From contig JAGSPU010001671.1 in NCBI GenBank assembly GCA_019321725.1, positions 1,302,001 through 1,366,000 of the forward strand: DNA of 64,000 nt. The letters are read 5' to 3'. Of this stretch, positions 52,856-64,000 are shown piece by piece. The stretch comes from Paulownia fortunei (taxonomy: Eukaryota > Streptophyta > Magnoliopsida > Lamiales > Paulowniaceae). Numbering within the stretch: the first letter of the stretch is position 1; each line of letters begins with the position of its first letter. The position numbers were made by a program, and so were the translations under genes. The notes under the pieces were generated by a model. The model had not been told where the DNA came from and did no database searches. It saw nothing but the letters and a program-made list of their open reading frames with translations.

Positions 52856-55585
52856 TTAATTAAAGACTCCAACTTTAAACAAGTACAAGGGAGAGATTCT
52901 TGGAAGTTGGAATGAAGGCAAAAAAGAGAGAGAGAGAGAAAAAAAAAAAAAAAGGTAAGTATGACTATGAGATTCTAAGAACGACTTAGCAAAAAGAAAT
53001 ACGAAGTCAACGTTGTCATCTCTCAAGTTGTTGATATTGATCAACGAATTGAATTGATTTGATTTTTGTGTGGGTGGAAAATCACAGGATGGCAGCAAAA
53101 TTAGGCATAAAACCATGGATTAGCCAGATACGCCACGTGTTTGAATAATTCAGATGTTTCACTACTTTTTTTTTTTTTTTAATCTAACGTTGTCCTAATG
53201 CAAAAAATTAAAATCTTGAAAAATTCTTTGCTTATAAAATTAAATTTATAGAGAAAGTGTGCAACGAACCTATTGCCCTATTTTTCATTCAACTACTTGA
53301 TGGTTAGTTTCAAGCCGTGTTAGTGAAGTTAGGAGGACATGCACATGCGGACTCACTCAATATGGATTGCCACCAGTTCGCAACCAAGCATGTATAAACA
53401 TTGAATCTCATAAAACCACTATCTATGCTTCAAGTTCTGAGGCTACTTGTAATCTAAAGGCTGCAAATAAACACAAAAAACTCACACTAATCTATTAAAA
53501 ATAAATAGCAGTACCCGAGGTCTAAATAGAAAACCATTTCAATTTTAATTACATATATCTTTTATATATCATTTAGGTTTGAGTCGAGTGTGTTTAATTA
53601 AGTTAGTTTTATGATAATTGTCCTCACTTTTGCCGTCTTCTCCCTTTAAAACTAGCTTAATGTCCAAATAAGACAAGAATATGCTCCTTTTTTACATGAT
53701 TATAATCGATCCTTTTAAAGAGTTGTTTATTTGGAAGTGAAAATAACTGATGAATCACCTAAATAACAACACTTGTTCGATATCACATGCAACCCGTTTG
53801 AGTATTCATCTATAATTAGCACCATGTTAAGTTGAACTATATAAATTGCTTCATTGACAAAAAGAAAGTGGTAAGATAAATTGTTCCTTCTCAATTATTA
53901 ATTTCTCTACTCTCCGAGTCTTGGGAAGTTACTCAGTATTTAAGTGATCCATCATCAAATGGATTAATGGGCGTTGACTTTTTCTGGCTAATTCTCAGAA
54001 ATTCCTACCAAATAGGATTTATTACATCTATTATATTAATATTTCCTTTTAGGTTTTTGGAAATATTTGTGTTTTCATCAATTTATTAACATGCCATATT
54101 TTAATTATAGATTTATTGAGCCCATTAACTTTGTTTTTCTTAATTATTACGACCCGTTCTTGTTTTATATGGTTAAATGATTTGAAATATCGATCGAAAC
54201 AGCCAAGGGAACTATGTGAGGCTTTCAAAGCAATTTCCACTCGAAAATGCCTCCATTTCATATACAAATAATTGTAACCCAAATAAACATTAATCAAAAT
54301 CAGCAACTGATCAGTTACGTATAAGTAATTTTATTTATAGGTTAATTTGATGAGTTGAAATCGTAATCTCTGTGTAAGATTGATATTTGTAATTATTTAT
54401 TTTTCATCCTTTTCTTTTGTCAAGAAGGTAGTACAAAAATGCATTTCTTCAAAAGTTAAAAGCATGCAAAATATATATTGTACCCAAAAAGCCGCTTCAC
54501 AAATAGGAGATTTTCGATTTAGTTTCATTTATACGTGGGTATTTATTTATTTTAATTGTATTTTTTTATTGAAAATGTATTTATTTATTTTTTATTTAAA
54601 GCTACTAATTGTAATTAAATCTATGATATTTTGATTTAAACAGTAATATAATTAATGGTTTCTTTAAAAAAAATATTACATCACTTCGCAAGGCGACGAG
54701 GGCAACAATTTTTTTATTTTTTTTTTAAACCACATGGTGTGTGCTTACAAGGTGAACCTAAATTTGGCAAATGTTTCCGATCCTAGTTTCACTACAAGAA
54801 ATAAGGGCAAAATATTTAATGATTGATACTCAAAATCTGTTGTAGAAAAATAGCTGTCACAAATCTGTCATTGATTGTACTCCTCACCACCAATGTAGAA
54901 ACGATAAAAAGAGGATCTCAGAATTGAGTAATGAAGCTAGCTTTAAAAGAAACCCTTTTTCCCAAATTAAAACCAAAGCATATATAGGACTTAAAAACAG
55001 TTGGATGAAGCTGTAATTTTCCAACTTGCTGGAAAGAAATCAAGGCTTAATACCATGAACTACACGTCAATATTTGCTCATTGGTGGATCATTAATTTAT
55101 TGCATTTTGATGAGCTGGATTTCTGCAAGCAATTACCAATTCAGAAATATCCGGGCCGATCAAATATGAACTCAGATTCTTTTTTTTTGCAGCTAGAATT
55201 TTTAGACTGTTAGCATATATTAATATTAATTGTTTTTTTTTTTTTTTTTGTCTTTACCAGGTTTGACAATATATTTTTATTTGGAGAAAATAAAACTACA
55301 ATTATCCTATGGGGCAACCTGTGTGATTGCCGGCTTGGAGCATTGAGACTTAGGAGTGTATAAGTTTCGAGGAATTTTCTTAGCAAGTACAGACAGCACA
55401 CAAGGTCTTTGTTTCCTATTTTTTAAACTGTACATTCATTGTCTTACGTTTTATTATGGTACTAACTCTGTAAAGTCAAACAAAAACGTCCCCTTCAATC
55501 TCTCTCCCTTAAATATTATCATTTCATAAGTTTCATCTACACTTGGCTTTGGAAATATGCATATACATATATATATATTTATATA

Positions 55586-55596
55586 TATATAAAAGG
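55586..55596 (+). promoter_or_regulatory. TATA box of LHT copy 1
   Basis: TATATAAAAGG lies 107-117 bases before the start codon at 55703, at the end of an alternating TA tract. Spacing predicts a leader of about 80-90 bases. Confidence 0.6.
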
Positions 55597-55702
55597 CTGA
55601 GGGTTCGACATTTTCCAGAGTTCATACAAGTTGTTGATCAGTTTTAATTCCCTTAGGCTCCTCCTTCTCTCTTTACTTGTCTCAATATCTATTTCAAAGG
55701 CC

Positions 55703-58700
55703 ATGGGAACTCAAGGTCCTGATGATGACAAGAACTACTACTCCAAAAATGTAAGTCTCCATGTGTAGCATGTTTGTGTTGCAAAATGATGCATCCCAAC
55801 GGCAGTGATCATTGCTCAAACATTTTTGTGCTTGTACGTGTTTGTGATCTTTATACTATATGTTTGTATGTAGCTGCGCCTTAATTTGTGAGTTGTTTCT
55901 ATTTTTGGGCTTGTTAAACAACCAACGCCAGAAAAGTTGTACAAAATCGTATCAATATTAGAATCTTTGCTTTGTTCAAGTTCATAATTTTGTTCTTACT
56001 TGATCACCTCACACAGGGGTGGAACCCAATTTGGGGGAATACTCCCTAGTCGGACTTAGAAATATGTGCAACTTTCGCCTGTAAAATCTTTTTTAAAAAA
56101 GCAAAGATTTCTAGATATCAAGTCCTAGTTTTTTTATTTTTTTTTTCGTATTTTTTACAAAGAATGAATTCGTTCTCATAAGCATTAGATTGAGAAAAAA
56201 TTTGGATGCCATAGCAGTACAAGTAGTAGAAATTTGCTAGCTCTTCGTTCTCAAGATGTACACACATTCACACAATGCAGCCCAGTGGGTCAACAACTCA
56301 ATTTTCAGGACAACGTTCAACTTACGGCAGACAGGCAACTGGGTTTCTATGTATGCGGTCACCCAGCGATGCTAAGCTTTAAATAAAGTCTTTGTCTTAC
56401 TTTTGAATCCATACTTCGTATTTTTCAACAGAGTGGTGTCATTTATGACTCCCATGTTCGGCCTCAAGTTTTTTAATCCCATATCTATTCTGGGTAAGTA
56501 AAGCTGTAATGGGTTTTATTAGCAAGGTGAGGACAGGTGTGAACTGATTTTCAATTTGATAGCATGTGGCTAGACTAGGGCCTCAGGCCCTAACATCTGA
56601 TCTAAATCTCACAATAGTTGACTTCAATTTTTAATTGGTATTTTGTGATTATATTTATGTCGTCTTTCTTTTTGATTTCTGCTTAAAATATAAATCTCTA
56701 TTTGTATGGTTAGCCGAAAAAGAACCATATTTTTTGGACACAGACAAGAGACACTCTTTTATCAACATCTTTTCCAAGTTTCTGTTTAGTCGGCCACGAA
56801 AGATTCCAACTAACTTTAATTTCCCAAAAGTAGCCCTGATCTACTGTTGTGATTTCAGAGTGAAATTCAATATTAATGATTTGAGGGATGGGTGTTGAAA
56901 ATCACCTATCACCTGTAATCTAAAGTGCCATCAGTAGTTACAATGACCCAATTTCACACGTCTTACCCTTGGTTTTGCATTTATTTCCCTTCCCCTTGGT
57001 TTTGCATTTCCCAACAATTTTGATTGACCAATTGTGCACGCCATATATTATAGGTACAAATTTTTTTATTGCCGGAATTAAGTTCATTCCAAGCATGATG
57101 TCATGCAGTAAGCCTTTCTGGTGCCAATAACAGGTAGTTTTGTAGTCAACTCCGATGGCATCAGACCATAATATAGAACTTTTACATATATTGGTGGACT
57201 AATAAAACTACAATCACATAGAAATATAGGAAGAAAGCTGAATGTGTATTATTTCACCTTGCTTATTTTCATGCCAAGCATAATGTTATGCAGTAAGCCT
57301 CCTGGTGCCAATTACTAGTAGTTTGTAGTCAACTCCGATGGCATCAGACCATAAGATAGAACTTTTTCATATTTTGGTGGAGTAGTAAAACTACAATCTG
57401 ATAGAAATATAACAAAAAAACTGATGGTGTATTATTTCACCTTGCTGAGACTGGCAATTTTGATAAGTTACCGAAAAATTATGTATAGGTGGATGTGCGG
57501 TCTGCAGAAGAGAAGGCAATTGATGCCTGGTTGCCTATCACTTCTTCTAGAAATGCAAAATGGTGGTACTCAGCTTTTCACAATGTTACAGCCATGGTTG
57601 GAGCTGGAGTCCTAAGTCTCCCTTATGCCATGTCTGAACTAGGATGGTAAAAGTTCCCTTCAAACATCATAAACTCCAAGTAAATATTTAAGTTCAATTC
57701 TACCACTTAAAAGAACAAAGATTTTCATTTCATCTGCTCGTATTTTTCAGGGGTCCTGGAGTAACAGTGATGGTCATATCTTGGATCATCACTTTATACA
57801 CTTTGTGGCAAATGGTTGAGATGCATGAAATGGTTCCTGGAAGGCGTTTCGATAGGTATCATGAACTTGGACAGTATGCTTTTGGTGAAAAACTTGGTCT
57901 ATACATTGTTGTGCCTCAGCAGCTAATTGTCGAAGTGGGAGTGGACATAGTTTACATGGTTACAGGAGGGAGATCACTCAAGAAATTCCATGATTTGGTC
58001 TGCAACAATTGCAAAGACATCAAGCTTACCTATTTTATCATGATCTTTGCCTCTGTCCACTTTGTACTCTCCCATCTTCCCAACTTCAATTCAATCTCCG
58101 GTGTGTCTTTGGCAGCAGCAGTCATGTCCTTGAGGTATATATACTCTTCTTTCTCAGACAATAAATGAATCTACAACTTTAAATTTATGAAATCCCAAAG
58201 AATGATTTCAAATAATAAAGTAAATTTTAAGAAATTTTGGCAATGTGCTCAATACAGAGACCATATGTGCAAATATAATCACACTTTTCATGCAAGACAC
58301 AAAAGCTTAGACTTGTGGAGTGGAAAAATGATGACAGAAAACAAAGCAAAAAATACCAAATTTTTTTTATCACCCATAGCTCTTTTAATGGTGCGATCCT
58401 GATAACTGATTTTGTGCTATGAAGTTATTCTACAATTGCTTGGGGGCCTCAGTGGACAAGGGAGTGCAAGCCAACGTACAGTATGGCTATAAAGCTACGA
58501 CCAAAGTTGGTACCGTTTTCAACTTCTTCAGTGCACTGGGAGATGTGGCTTTTGCCTATGCCGGTCACAATGTTGTATTGGAAATTCAAGCCACCATCCC
58601 TTCAACACCAGAGAAGCCCTCAAAGGGACCTATGTGGAGGGGAGTGGTTGTTGCTTATATTGTTGTTGCGTTATGCTACTTCCCTGTGGCTTTCATTGGA

Positions 58701-59588
58701 TACTGGATGTTTGGCAATGCTGTTGAGGACAATATTCTCATGTCATTACAGAAACCTGTATGGCTCATTGCCATGGCTAATTTGTTTGTTGTGGTTCATG
58801 TTATTGGTAGCTATCAGGTGAACCTGAATTTTTCTCTTGTTCTTGTATAAGTGTTCATGGGAGGAAGCAAGTAATATAATTCTGTTTGCTTTGGACTGAC
58901 GCAGATATATGCAATGCCGGTTTTTGACATGATAGAAACTGTCCTTGTGAAGAAACTAAGGTTCAAGCCTACTTGGTATCTGCGCTTTATTTCGAGGAAT
59001 ATCTACGTGGGTATGTTAGCTATTGCACTTTCTTCTGACCACTACTTCCTTTTATTGGTTTTCAGTTCTGCAACTCCATTTGCAAGTTTGTTTGATATGC
59101 CCCTTAATAATTTGTATATTTTATCTGATTTTCAGCATTTACAATGTTTGTTGGCATGACCTTCCCTTTCTTTGGTGGGCTTCTTGGATTTTTTGGAGGA
59201 TTTGCTTTCGCGCCAACCACATACTTTGTAAGCATATTTGAAGTGCTTATACTATTTATCTGTATTGTATAGAGATTGGATGCCTTCTGTTAGCATAATA
59301 GATAACACAAACGGTTAAACTTTCCTTCAGCTTCCCTGTATCATGTGGCTTGCCATCTACAAACCTAGGAAATTCAGCCTGTCTTGGCTCGCTAACTGGG
59401 TATGTTCAACTTAAAATATCGTATATTCTTGAAAATTTCCTTCTAAGCACTAGCTGGTGAGCTGATGGTCTTTGACTGGTGAAATTCAGATTTGCATCGT
59501 CCTTGGTGTCATTTTGATGATTATAGCACCTATTGGAGGGCTAAGGCAGATCATAATCCAAGCAAAAGACTACAAATTCTACTCATAA
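55703..59588 (+). CDS. LHT1: Lysine/histidine transporter-type amino-acid permease, copy 1 (one frame break)
   Basis: LHT proteins are plasma-membrane proton-coupled amino-acid importers of the AAAP family; Arabidopsis LHT1 takes up many neutral and acidic amino acids despite its name. Eight exons: 55703-55750, 57489-57646, 57751-58134, 58425-58817, 58905-59010, 59136-59227, 59331-59399, 59490-59588, about 449 residues when the frame is followed. Visible landmarks: [129 protein letters not shown] and [18 protein letters not shown], covering the roughly eleven membrane segments. The frame breaks by one missing base in the G run at 58442-58446, at the start of exon 4. Intron 1 (1.7 kb) holds a 184-base tandem duplication. 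The subgroup (LHT1 rather than another LHT) is not certain. Confidence 0.9.
57089..57446 (+). repeat. 184-base tandem duplication in LHT copy 1 intron 1
   Basis: Copy 1 starts near 57089 and copy 2 near 57273. Both contain GCAGTAAGCC, GTAGTCAACTCCGATGGCAT, CAGACCATAA, ATAGAACTTTT and GTATTATTTCACCTTGCT in the same order; the last motif recurs at 57245 and 57429. The second copy ends about 40 bases before the exon 2 acceptor. Confidence 0.9.
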
Positions 59589-61645
59589 GCGCCTCCCATC
59601 AGAGATGGAAAACTATAGTTGTTACAGAGAAAAACAAGAAGATAAGAATGTCTGATCTTGTACTTGAGAATGGTTGATTAGTATGTTTTTCAACTATTCA
59701 GTGAAGGATCTCAGAAGAATTTTCAGCATGATGGATGTGTCAATTGTTTACAAGGAAGGATTCAGGCTATGAGGCCCTCTAGCCTTTTCACTGCTTCCAA
59801 ATTTCTGTCTTGTCTTTATTATGTGTGTATAAACATATTTACTGCTTTTCCTGAATTTGTAATACTTTGGTGAGTGAAAAACATTAACACTATCAGAATT
59901 GGAATATAATCATACTGCTATGCAATTCAGATGGAAATTGAGTTGAAAGGATTTTGCTTATGTTGTTATCCTATTTTTGCTTTCAATCAAATGATTGAAA
60001 GAGAAAGGTTGACTGCAGAAAATCCTGTAAGACATTCATCACACAACTAGATTGCAAGATTATTTAGATTCTATGGACAACGTTGAGATGCAGTATTTCT
60101 CTGGCAAGCACTAAAATACTGAATACTTGTAGGGCATCCAATCAGTGGAATGTGAACCTGATGTAACCAGATTGTACACAATCTGGATTACTTTTAATAA
60201 TACAAATTAAGACTTAAAGAGGATTAAGTAAGGAACTCTGCTTGCACTTTGTTTTGTATGTTATCCTTATAAGCTCCTAGATACACTAGAGGGTATTCGA
60301 TTTCCAAGTGTGTTAAATCAGGCAGGGTTTCTTCTACTCCTACAGGAAAGTTGTCACATAAAAACTAGGCAGATTTTGCTTATTGCAGCATTAAGATTGA
60401 TGAATCAGAAACCATTGAAAATCTATTGTTGCCAAACTAGCTGCTCTATCAAATAGCTTGTCCGTGTGCCCAACCTCAAGGGAACCATTCGAAATATTGT
60501 GTATTCATCAATTTTTGTATGTCACATTTTGTTTAAGTTGTTTTAGAATTCCAGAACAGGAAAAATAGGCTTATTAGGATTGCATTCTGTAGTTGGTTTT
60601 GAATTTCTATGTAAGACTTTGAGTTTAACCCTTGTGGATACACTTGGATTTGGGTTCTAACAAGATTAACACACCAAACGCCCAAATATTACGTAAGTGA
60701 GAGAGGACCAATAAAGAAGTAAAGGTATGCTATAAGTGGAATTGGGCAACAAAAACATCACCTTTCTTGGGTAGAGAATGATGACAACACAAGAAAAACA
60801 TTTTCTATCATATCTTCAAGTTTTTAGAAGTGAATATAAGATGGAAATAACTACAGAAGCAGTAGAAAGAAAGGATATTGAGAAACAGCATTTTATACGC
60901 AGTAATAAACAAGTTAGTGGACAGTCCCGGCCCTAGGCTGTACCTTAAAATCCATAAGGTGTAGCAAATCTTGCCTAAGCCCTCCTCTGCTCCTCAAAAT
61001 TCTCTTCCTCCATTCCTCCATAGACTCTTGTCTTTTTATTTTTCACTAAGCCAGAAGAGTAAAGCATATCGGTTATGCATTGGAGTACAAAATTATGTTG
61101 ATGGATGGAGATATCTAAAATTGCATAGTTTAACTTCAAATATTTTGTAGAAAGGATGAGTGCAGAGTTAACATAGCCCTTTCCACCACTTAGACTCTTG
61201 GCTATAAAAAATGTAAGTTTTTTTTCAATGTCATTCAAATGGTGGCAATCTCTATGAAATGAGCTTATAAAAAAATGTATACAAGTTTCTCTTTTCCAAT
61301 GTCAGCATGCATTTTTTCGGTGGCAATCTCTATGAGACGATACCCACCTATAAACGGCAATATGACAGTACAGAAATTCGAATCTTTCGCTGGTATGGCT
61401 ACTTGTGATTCTTTTTCATGTTTGATATGAACTTGCTTGGAAGAATTGTTTGCTTCATTTGTTTCGTGTAAGAAGCATTACAGCATTCTCCGCCTCTATG
61501 TGCTCTAGTAGATTCTCCTCCCAAACGGCAGATCAAATTTTATTTTATATGAAATTAACAATGTCTTATGCATACGTTCAGAACAAATACACGAGAGTAA
61601 CCTTCAGTTTCCTGCATCTTTTCTTCATTTCTGTGTTGCAACGCC
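59589..61645. other. Spacer between the two LHT copies
   Basis: LHT copy 1 3' untranslated sequence, then spacer and the promoter of copy 2. No supported gene. A direct repeat of GGTGGCAATCTCTATGA occurs at 61241 and 61319, 78 bases apart. An 87-codon minus-strand frame at 60975-61238 has no recognisable domain. Confidence 0.5.
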
Positions 61646-64000
61646 ATGGCAAAGAAGTCAGCACCTGATGACAATTCTTCTTTTCCCACTTCAACACCAG
61701 TGGATGGAAACTCTTACATCCCGGCTAATGTAACTATCGGTTTGTCTCTCCATCACACGGACACAAAGGAAAGTTTTGCATTTTTGCTTTTACACAAAAA
61801 ATCTGGCTCAAAACATGTAGAAGTGGTGTGAAAATTTGAATTGTTTTTTATATATACAATACACTAAAATTTCATGAATAAGCGATATAAATTCTGCTGA
61901 CCTTCAAACCATTCAATATTCTCATCATTTATCAGCAAAAACTGTGTGAAGATGAAGTTGGTGTGGAGAATTTGAATCCTGTAAATTTTCTAAAGCTTCT
62001 GACAGAATTCTATATCAGATATTTCAATTTTTTCCTAGTTAACTCTACATCTTTCTACTCCAGTTGTGTCATGAATTTTCTTTGCAATGCACCCACATGA
62101 TCCAAATATTTCTTATTGGTGATTACAGAACACTTACCGTTCAGTGGAAGAAAAGGCGATAGATGATTGGCTTCCGATTACTTCTTCAAGAAATGCAAAA
62201 TGGTGGTACTCAGCTTTTCACAATGTCACGGCCATGGTTGGTGCAGGAGTCCTGAGATCCCTTATGCTATGGCAGCTCTTGGATGGTAAGTGACCTTCAA
62301 TTTGAAAGAACAGCTTATTGAAGGATAAAATATAATGAAACTTCTTTCATGAACAAGCCACAGGATTTTTCTTCGCTTCTTCTCTAACTAAAAACTATAC
62401 CTTATTCCATAGCTATATGTGAATTTAGGGGACCAGGTGTTGTTGTTCTTATACTGTCATGGATCATCACCTTATACACTTTGTGGCAAATGGTTGAGAT
62501 GCATGAGATGGTACCTGGAAAACGTTTCGATAGATACCATGAACTAGGCCAGCATGCGTTTGGTGAAAAGCTCGGTCTTTACATCGTAGTACCCCAACAA
62601 TTGATCGTTGAAGTTGGTGTCAACATAGTATACATGGTTACTGGAGGCAAGTCGCTGAAGAAATTCCACGAGTGTGTGGAAGTTGCAAGCGAATCAAAAC
62701 TACTTACTTCATAATGATATTCGGCTCAGTCCATTTCTTCATCTCCCATCTTCCAAACTTCAACTCCATCTCTGGGGTCTCTTTGGCTGCAGCTGTCATG
62801 TCTTTAACGTAATAATTCAATAACTTTCAGCATACCATCCTTATTCTGGAAAGATAGACGTAGGGTTACATGAGACTAGAAGATTAGTGTACATAGCAAT
62901 AAAAGTTAGTCACTACTTCTGCCAAATGTACAGTTACTCCACAATTGCTTGGACAGCCTTTCTTCACAAGGGCGTGCAAGAGGGAGTTGAATACGGCTAT
63001 CCAGCTAGCAGCAGGGCTGGAACAGTTTTCGACTTCTTCACTGCCTTGGGGGATGTGGCGTTTGCCTATGCCGGCCACAATGTGGTGTTGGAGATTCAGG
63101 CGACAATCTCCTCAACCCCGGAGAAGCCTTCCAAGAAGCCCATGTGGAGAGGAGTGCTTGTTGCCTACTTCATTGTTGCACTATGTTACTTCCCTGTTGC
63201 TCTTATTGGCTACCGGAACCAAATGCAGGACAACATTCTTCTATCGTTAGAGAAACCCGCATGGCTCATAGCAGCAGCTAACATGTTTGTGGTTATCCAG
63301 GTTATTGGAAGTTATCAGGTTCGGTTTTTATGACTTCTTCTTAATTCACTTATTCTAGCACTGATTTACTGTTTTTTTTCTTCCTGATGATGAATCATGA
63401 TTTCCGCAGATTTATGCCATGCCAGTTTTTGACATGACTGAAATGTATTAGTGAAAAAGCTGCGCTTCAAGCCCAGCACCATGCTTCGTTTTATCTCGCG
63501 CAACATATATGTGGGTTAGTATGTCTATATCCACCCGCCCACCAAATTATTTGCAACTATAAAATTTTCATGCTAAATCTCAACTCTTGCTGATGTTCAT
63601 TGCTATAACTTTCCCATTCTTTGGTGGTCTGCTGGGATTTTTCGGAGGCTTTGCTTTTGGCTTTTGCCCCAACAACATACTTTGTGAGTCATTCTGTAAA
63701 CTCGATTCCCAATACTGTTTTAGCTGCTTGACGTAATTGGCTGAGTCTTGCATTCTTCCTTTGTTTCAGCTTCCCTGTGTCATGTGGCTTGCAATCTATA
63801 AACCAAGAAAATTTAGCTTATCTTGGTTCACCAACTGGGTATGTAAAGCACAAATCCCTTGCATTATTACTGGATTTATCATGCACATTAACAAATCTGC
63901 TTCCTCTACTTGTTGGATTATTTCAGATTTGCATCATTCTGGGCCTTCTGTTGATGATATTGTCACCTATTGGAGGGCTAAGAAATATAATACTGCAGGC
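61646..64000 (+). pseudogene. LHT-type amino-acid permease copy 2, multiply broken, cut by window end
   Basis: This is a tandem duplicate of the gene at 55703 with the same exon plan: 61646-61729, 62129-62285, 62429-62808, 62934-63318, 63410-63514, about 63590-63683, 63770-63838, and 63927 to the edge. Lesions against copy 1: one base missing in exon 2 near 62255 (after AGVL); one base missing in exon 3 near 62672; nine bases missing in exon 4 near 63214, turning the conserved GYWxFGN into GYRN; one base missing in exon 5 near 63442, giving a TAG at 63449-63451; no AG acceptor before exon 6 (63541-63600 has none); and a 7-base direct duplication GCTTTTG at 63653-63666. Exons 7 and 8 look clean. 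The N-terminus MAKKSAPDDNSS differs from copy 1. Too many kinds of lesion for homopolymer error alone, so probably a true pseudogene, though parts of it remain very well conserved. Confidence 0.85.

Larger units (their letters stand above)
47979..55585. other. Long AT-rich spacer
   Basis: About 7.6 kb between the ankyrin gene and the LHT pair. The first few hundred bases are 3' untranslated sequence. The rest is AT-rich with many homopolymers and no supported gene, tRNA or transposon. Visible structure is limited to the 27-base repeat at 49244-49297, the TCGGCCCA-bearing patch at 49636-49777, an AAAT tetranucleotide run near 51795-51817, and a C-, CA- and A-rich tract at 52765-52855. Confidence 0.55.

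Noticed and set aside
60975..61238. 87-codon minus-strand frame between the LHT copies
   Set aside because: Its Glu/Arg-rich start looks protein-like, but the body is not, and no transposon or gene signature follows.

Overview
This window is nuclear DNA of a flowering plant, most probably a eudicot. The genes are split by short GT-AG introns and separated by long AT-rich spacers with poly-A/T tracts and microsatellites. The protein families are typical of land plants: PUX1, SKIP14, HIPP, DUF295, UGT94-like and LHT. The species cannot be named from the sequence. A UGT94-like relic hints weakly at an asterid.

Layout, left to right. PUX1-like UBX protein (+, 2184-4836, two single-base frame breaks). 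Cytosolic glucose-6-phosphate dehydrogenase (+, 7311-12368, 15 exons, intact). F-box protein SKIP14 (+, 16808-19073, intact). Fe-S scaffold NBP35 (+, 20740-22679, one frame break in a G run). Cytosolic GAPDH (+, 25618-29048, 11 exons, intact). Decayed DUF295/F-box gene (-, about 31498-32260). Heavy-metal-associated isoprenylated protein (+, 33768-34615, one frame break). Decayed UGT94-like glycosyltransferase (-, about 35900-36750). Mitochondrial prohibitin (-, 37375-39029, intact). Decayed mitochondrial ribosomal protein mL54-like copy (+, about 41054-41428). Ankyrin-repeat protein (+, 45081-47978, intact). Finally, a tandem pair of LHT-type amino-acid transporters: copy 1 (55703-59588, one frame break in a G run) and copy 2 (61646 to the window end, multiply broken).

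The genes do not form one pathway. They are a normal mix of housekeeping genes (glycolysis, pentose phosphate pathway, Fe-S assembly, mitochondrial membrane scaffold) and family members in birth-and-death turnover. Two patterns stand out. First, several otherwise well-conserved genes carry single-base frame breaks, three of them in or next to C or G homopolymers; this looks more like consensus error in the assembly than gene death, although the sequence alone cannot prove it. Second, four loci (DUF295, UGT94, mL54, LHT copy 2) show several independent lesions and look like real relics. I see no new biological system, no CRISPR array and no intact transposon. The noteworthy items are the frame-break pattern, the four relics, several local tandem duplications in introns, leaders and gene tails, and an in-frame alternative terminal exon in G6PDH.
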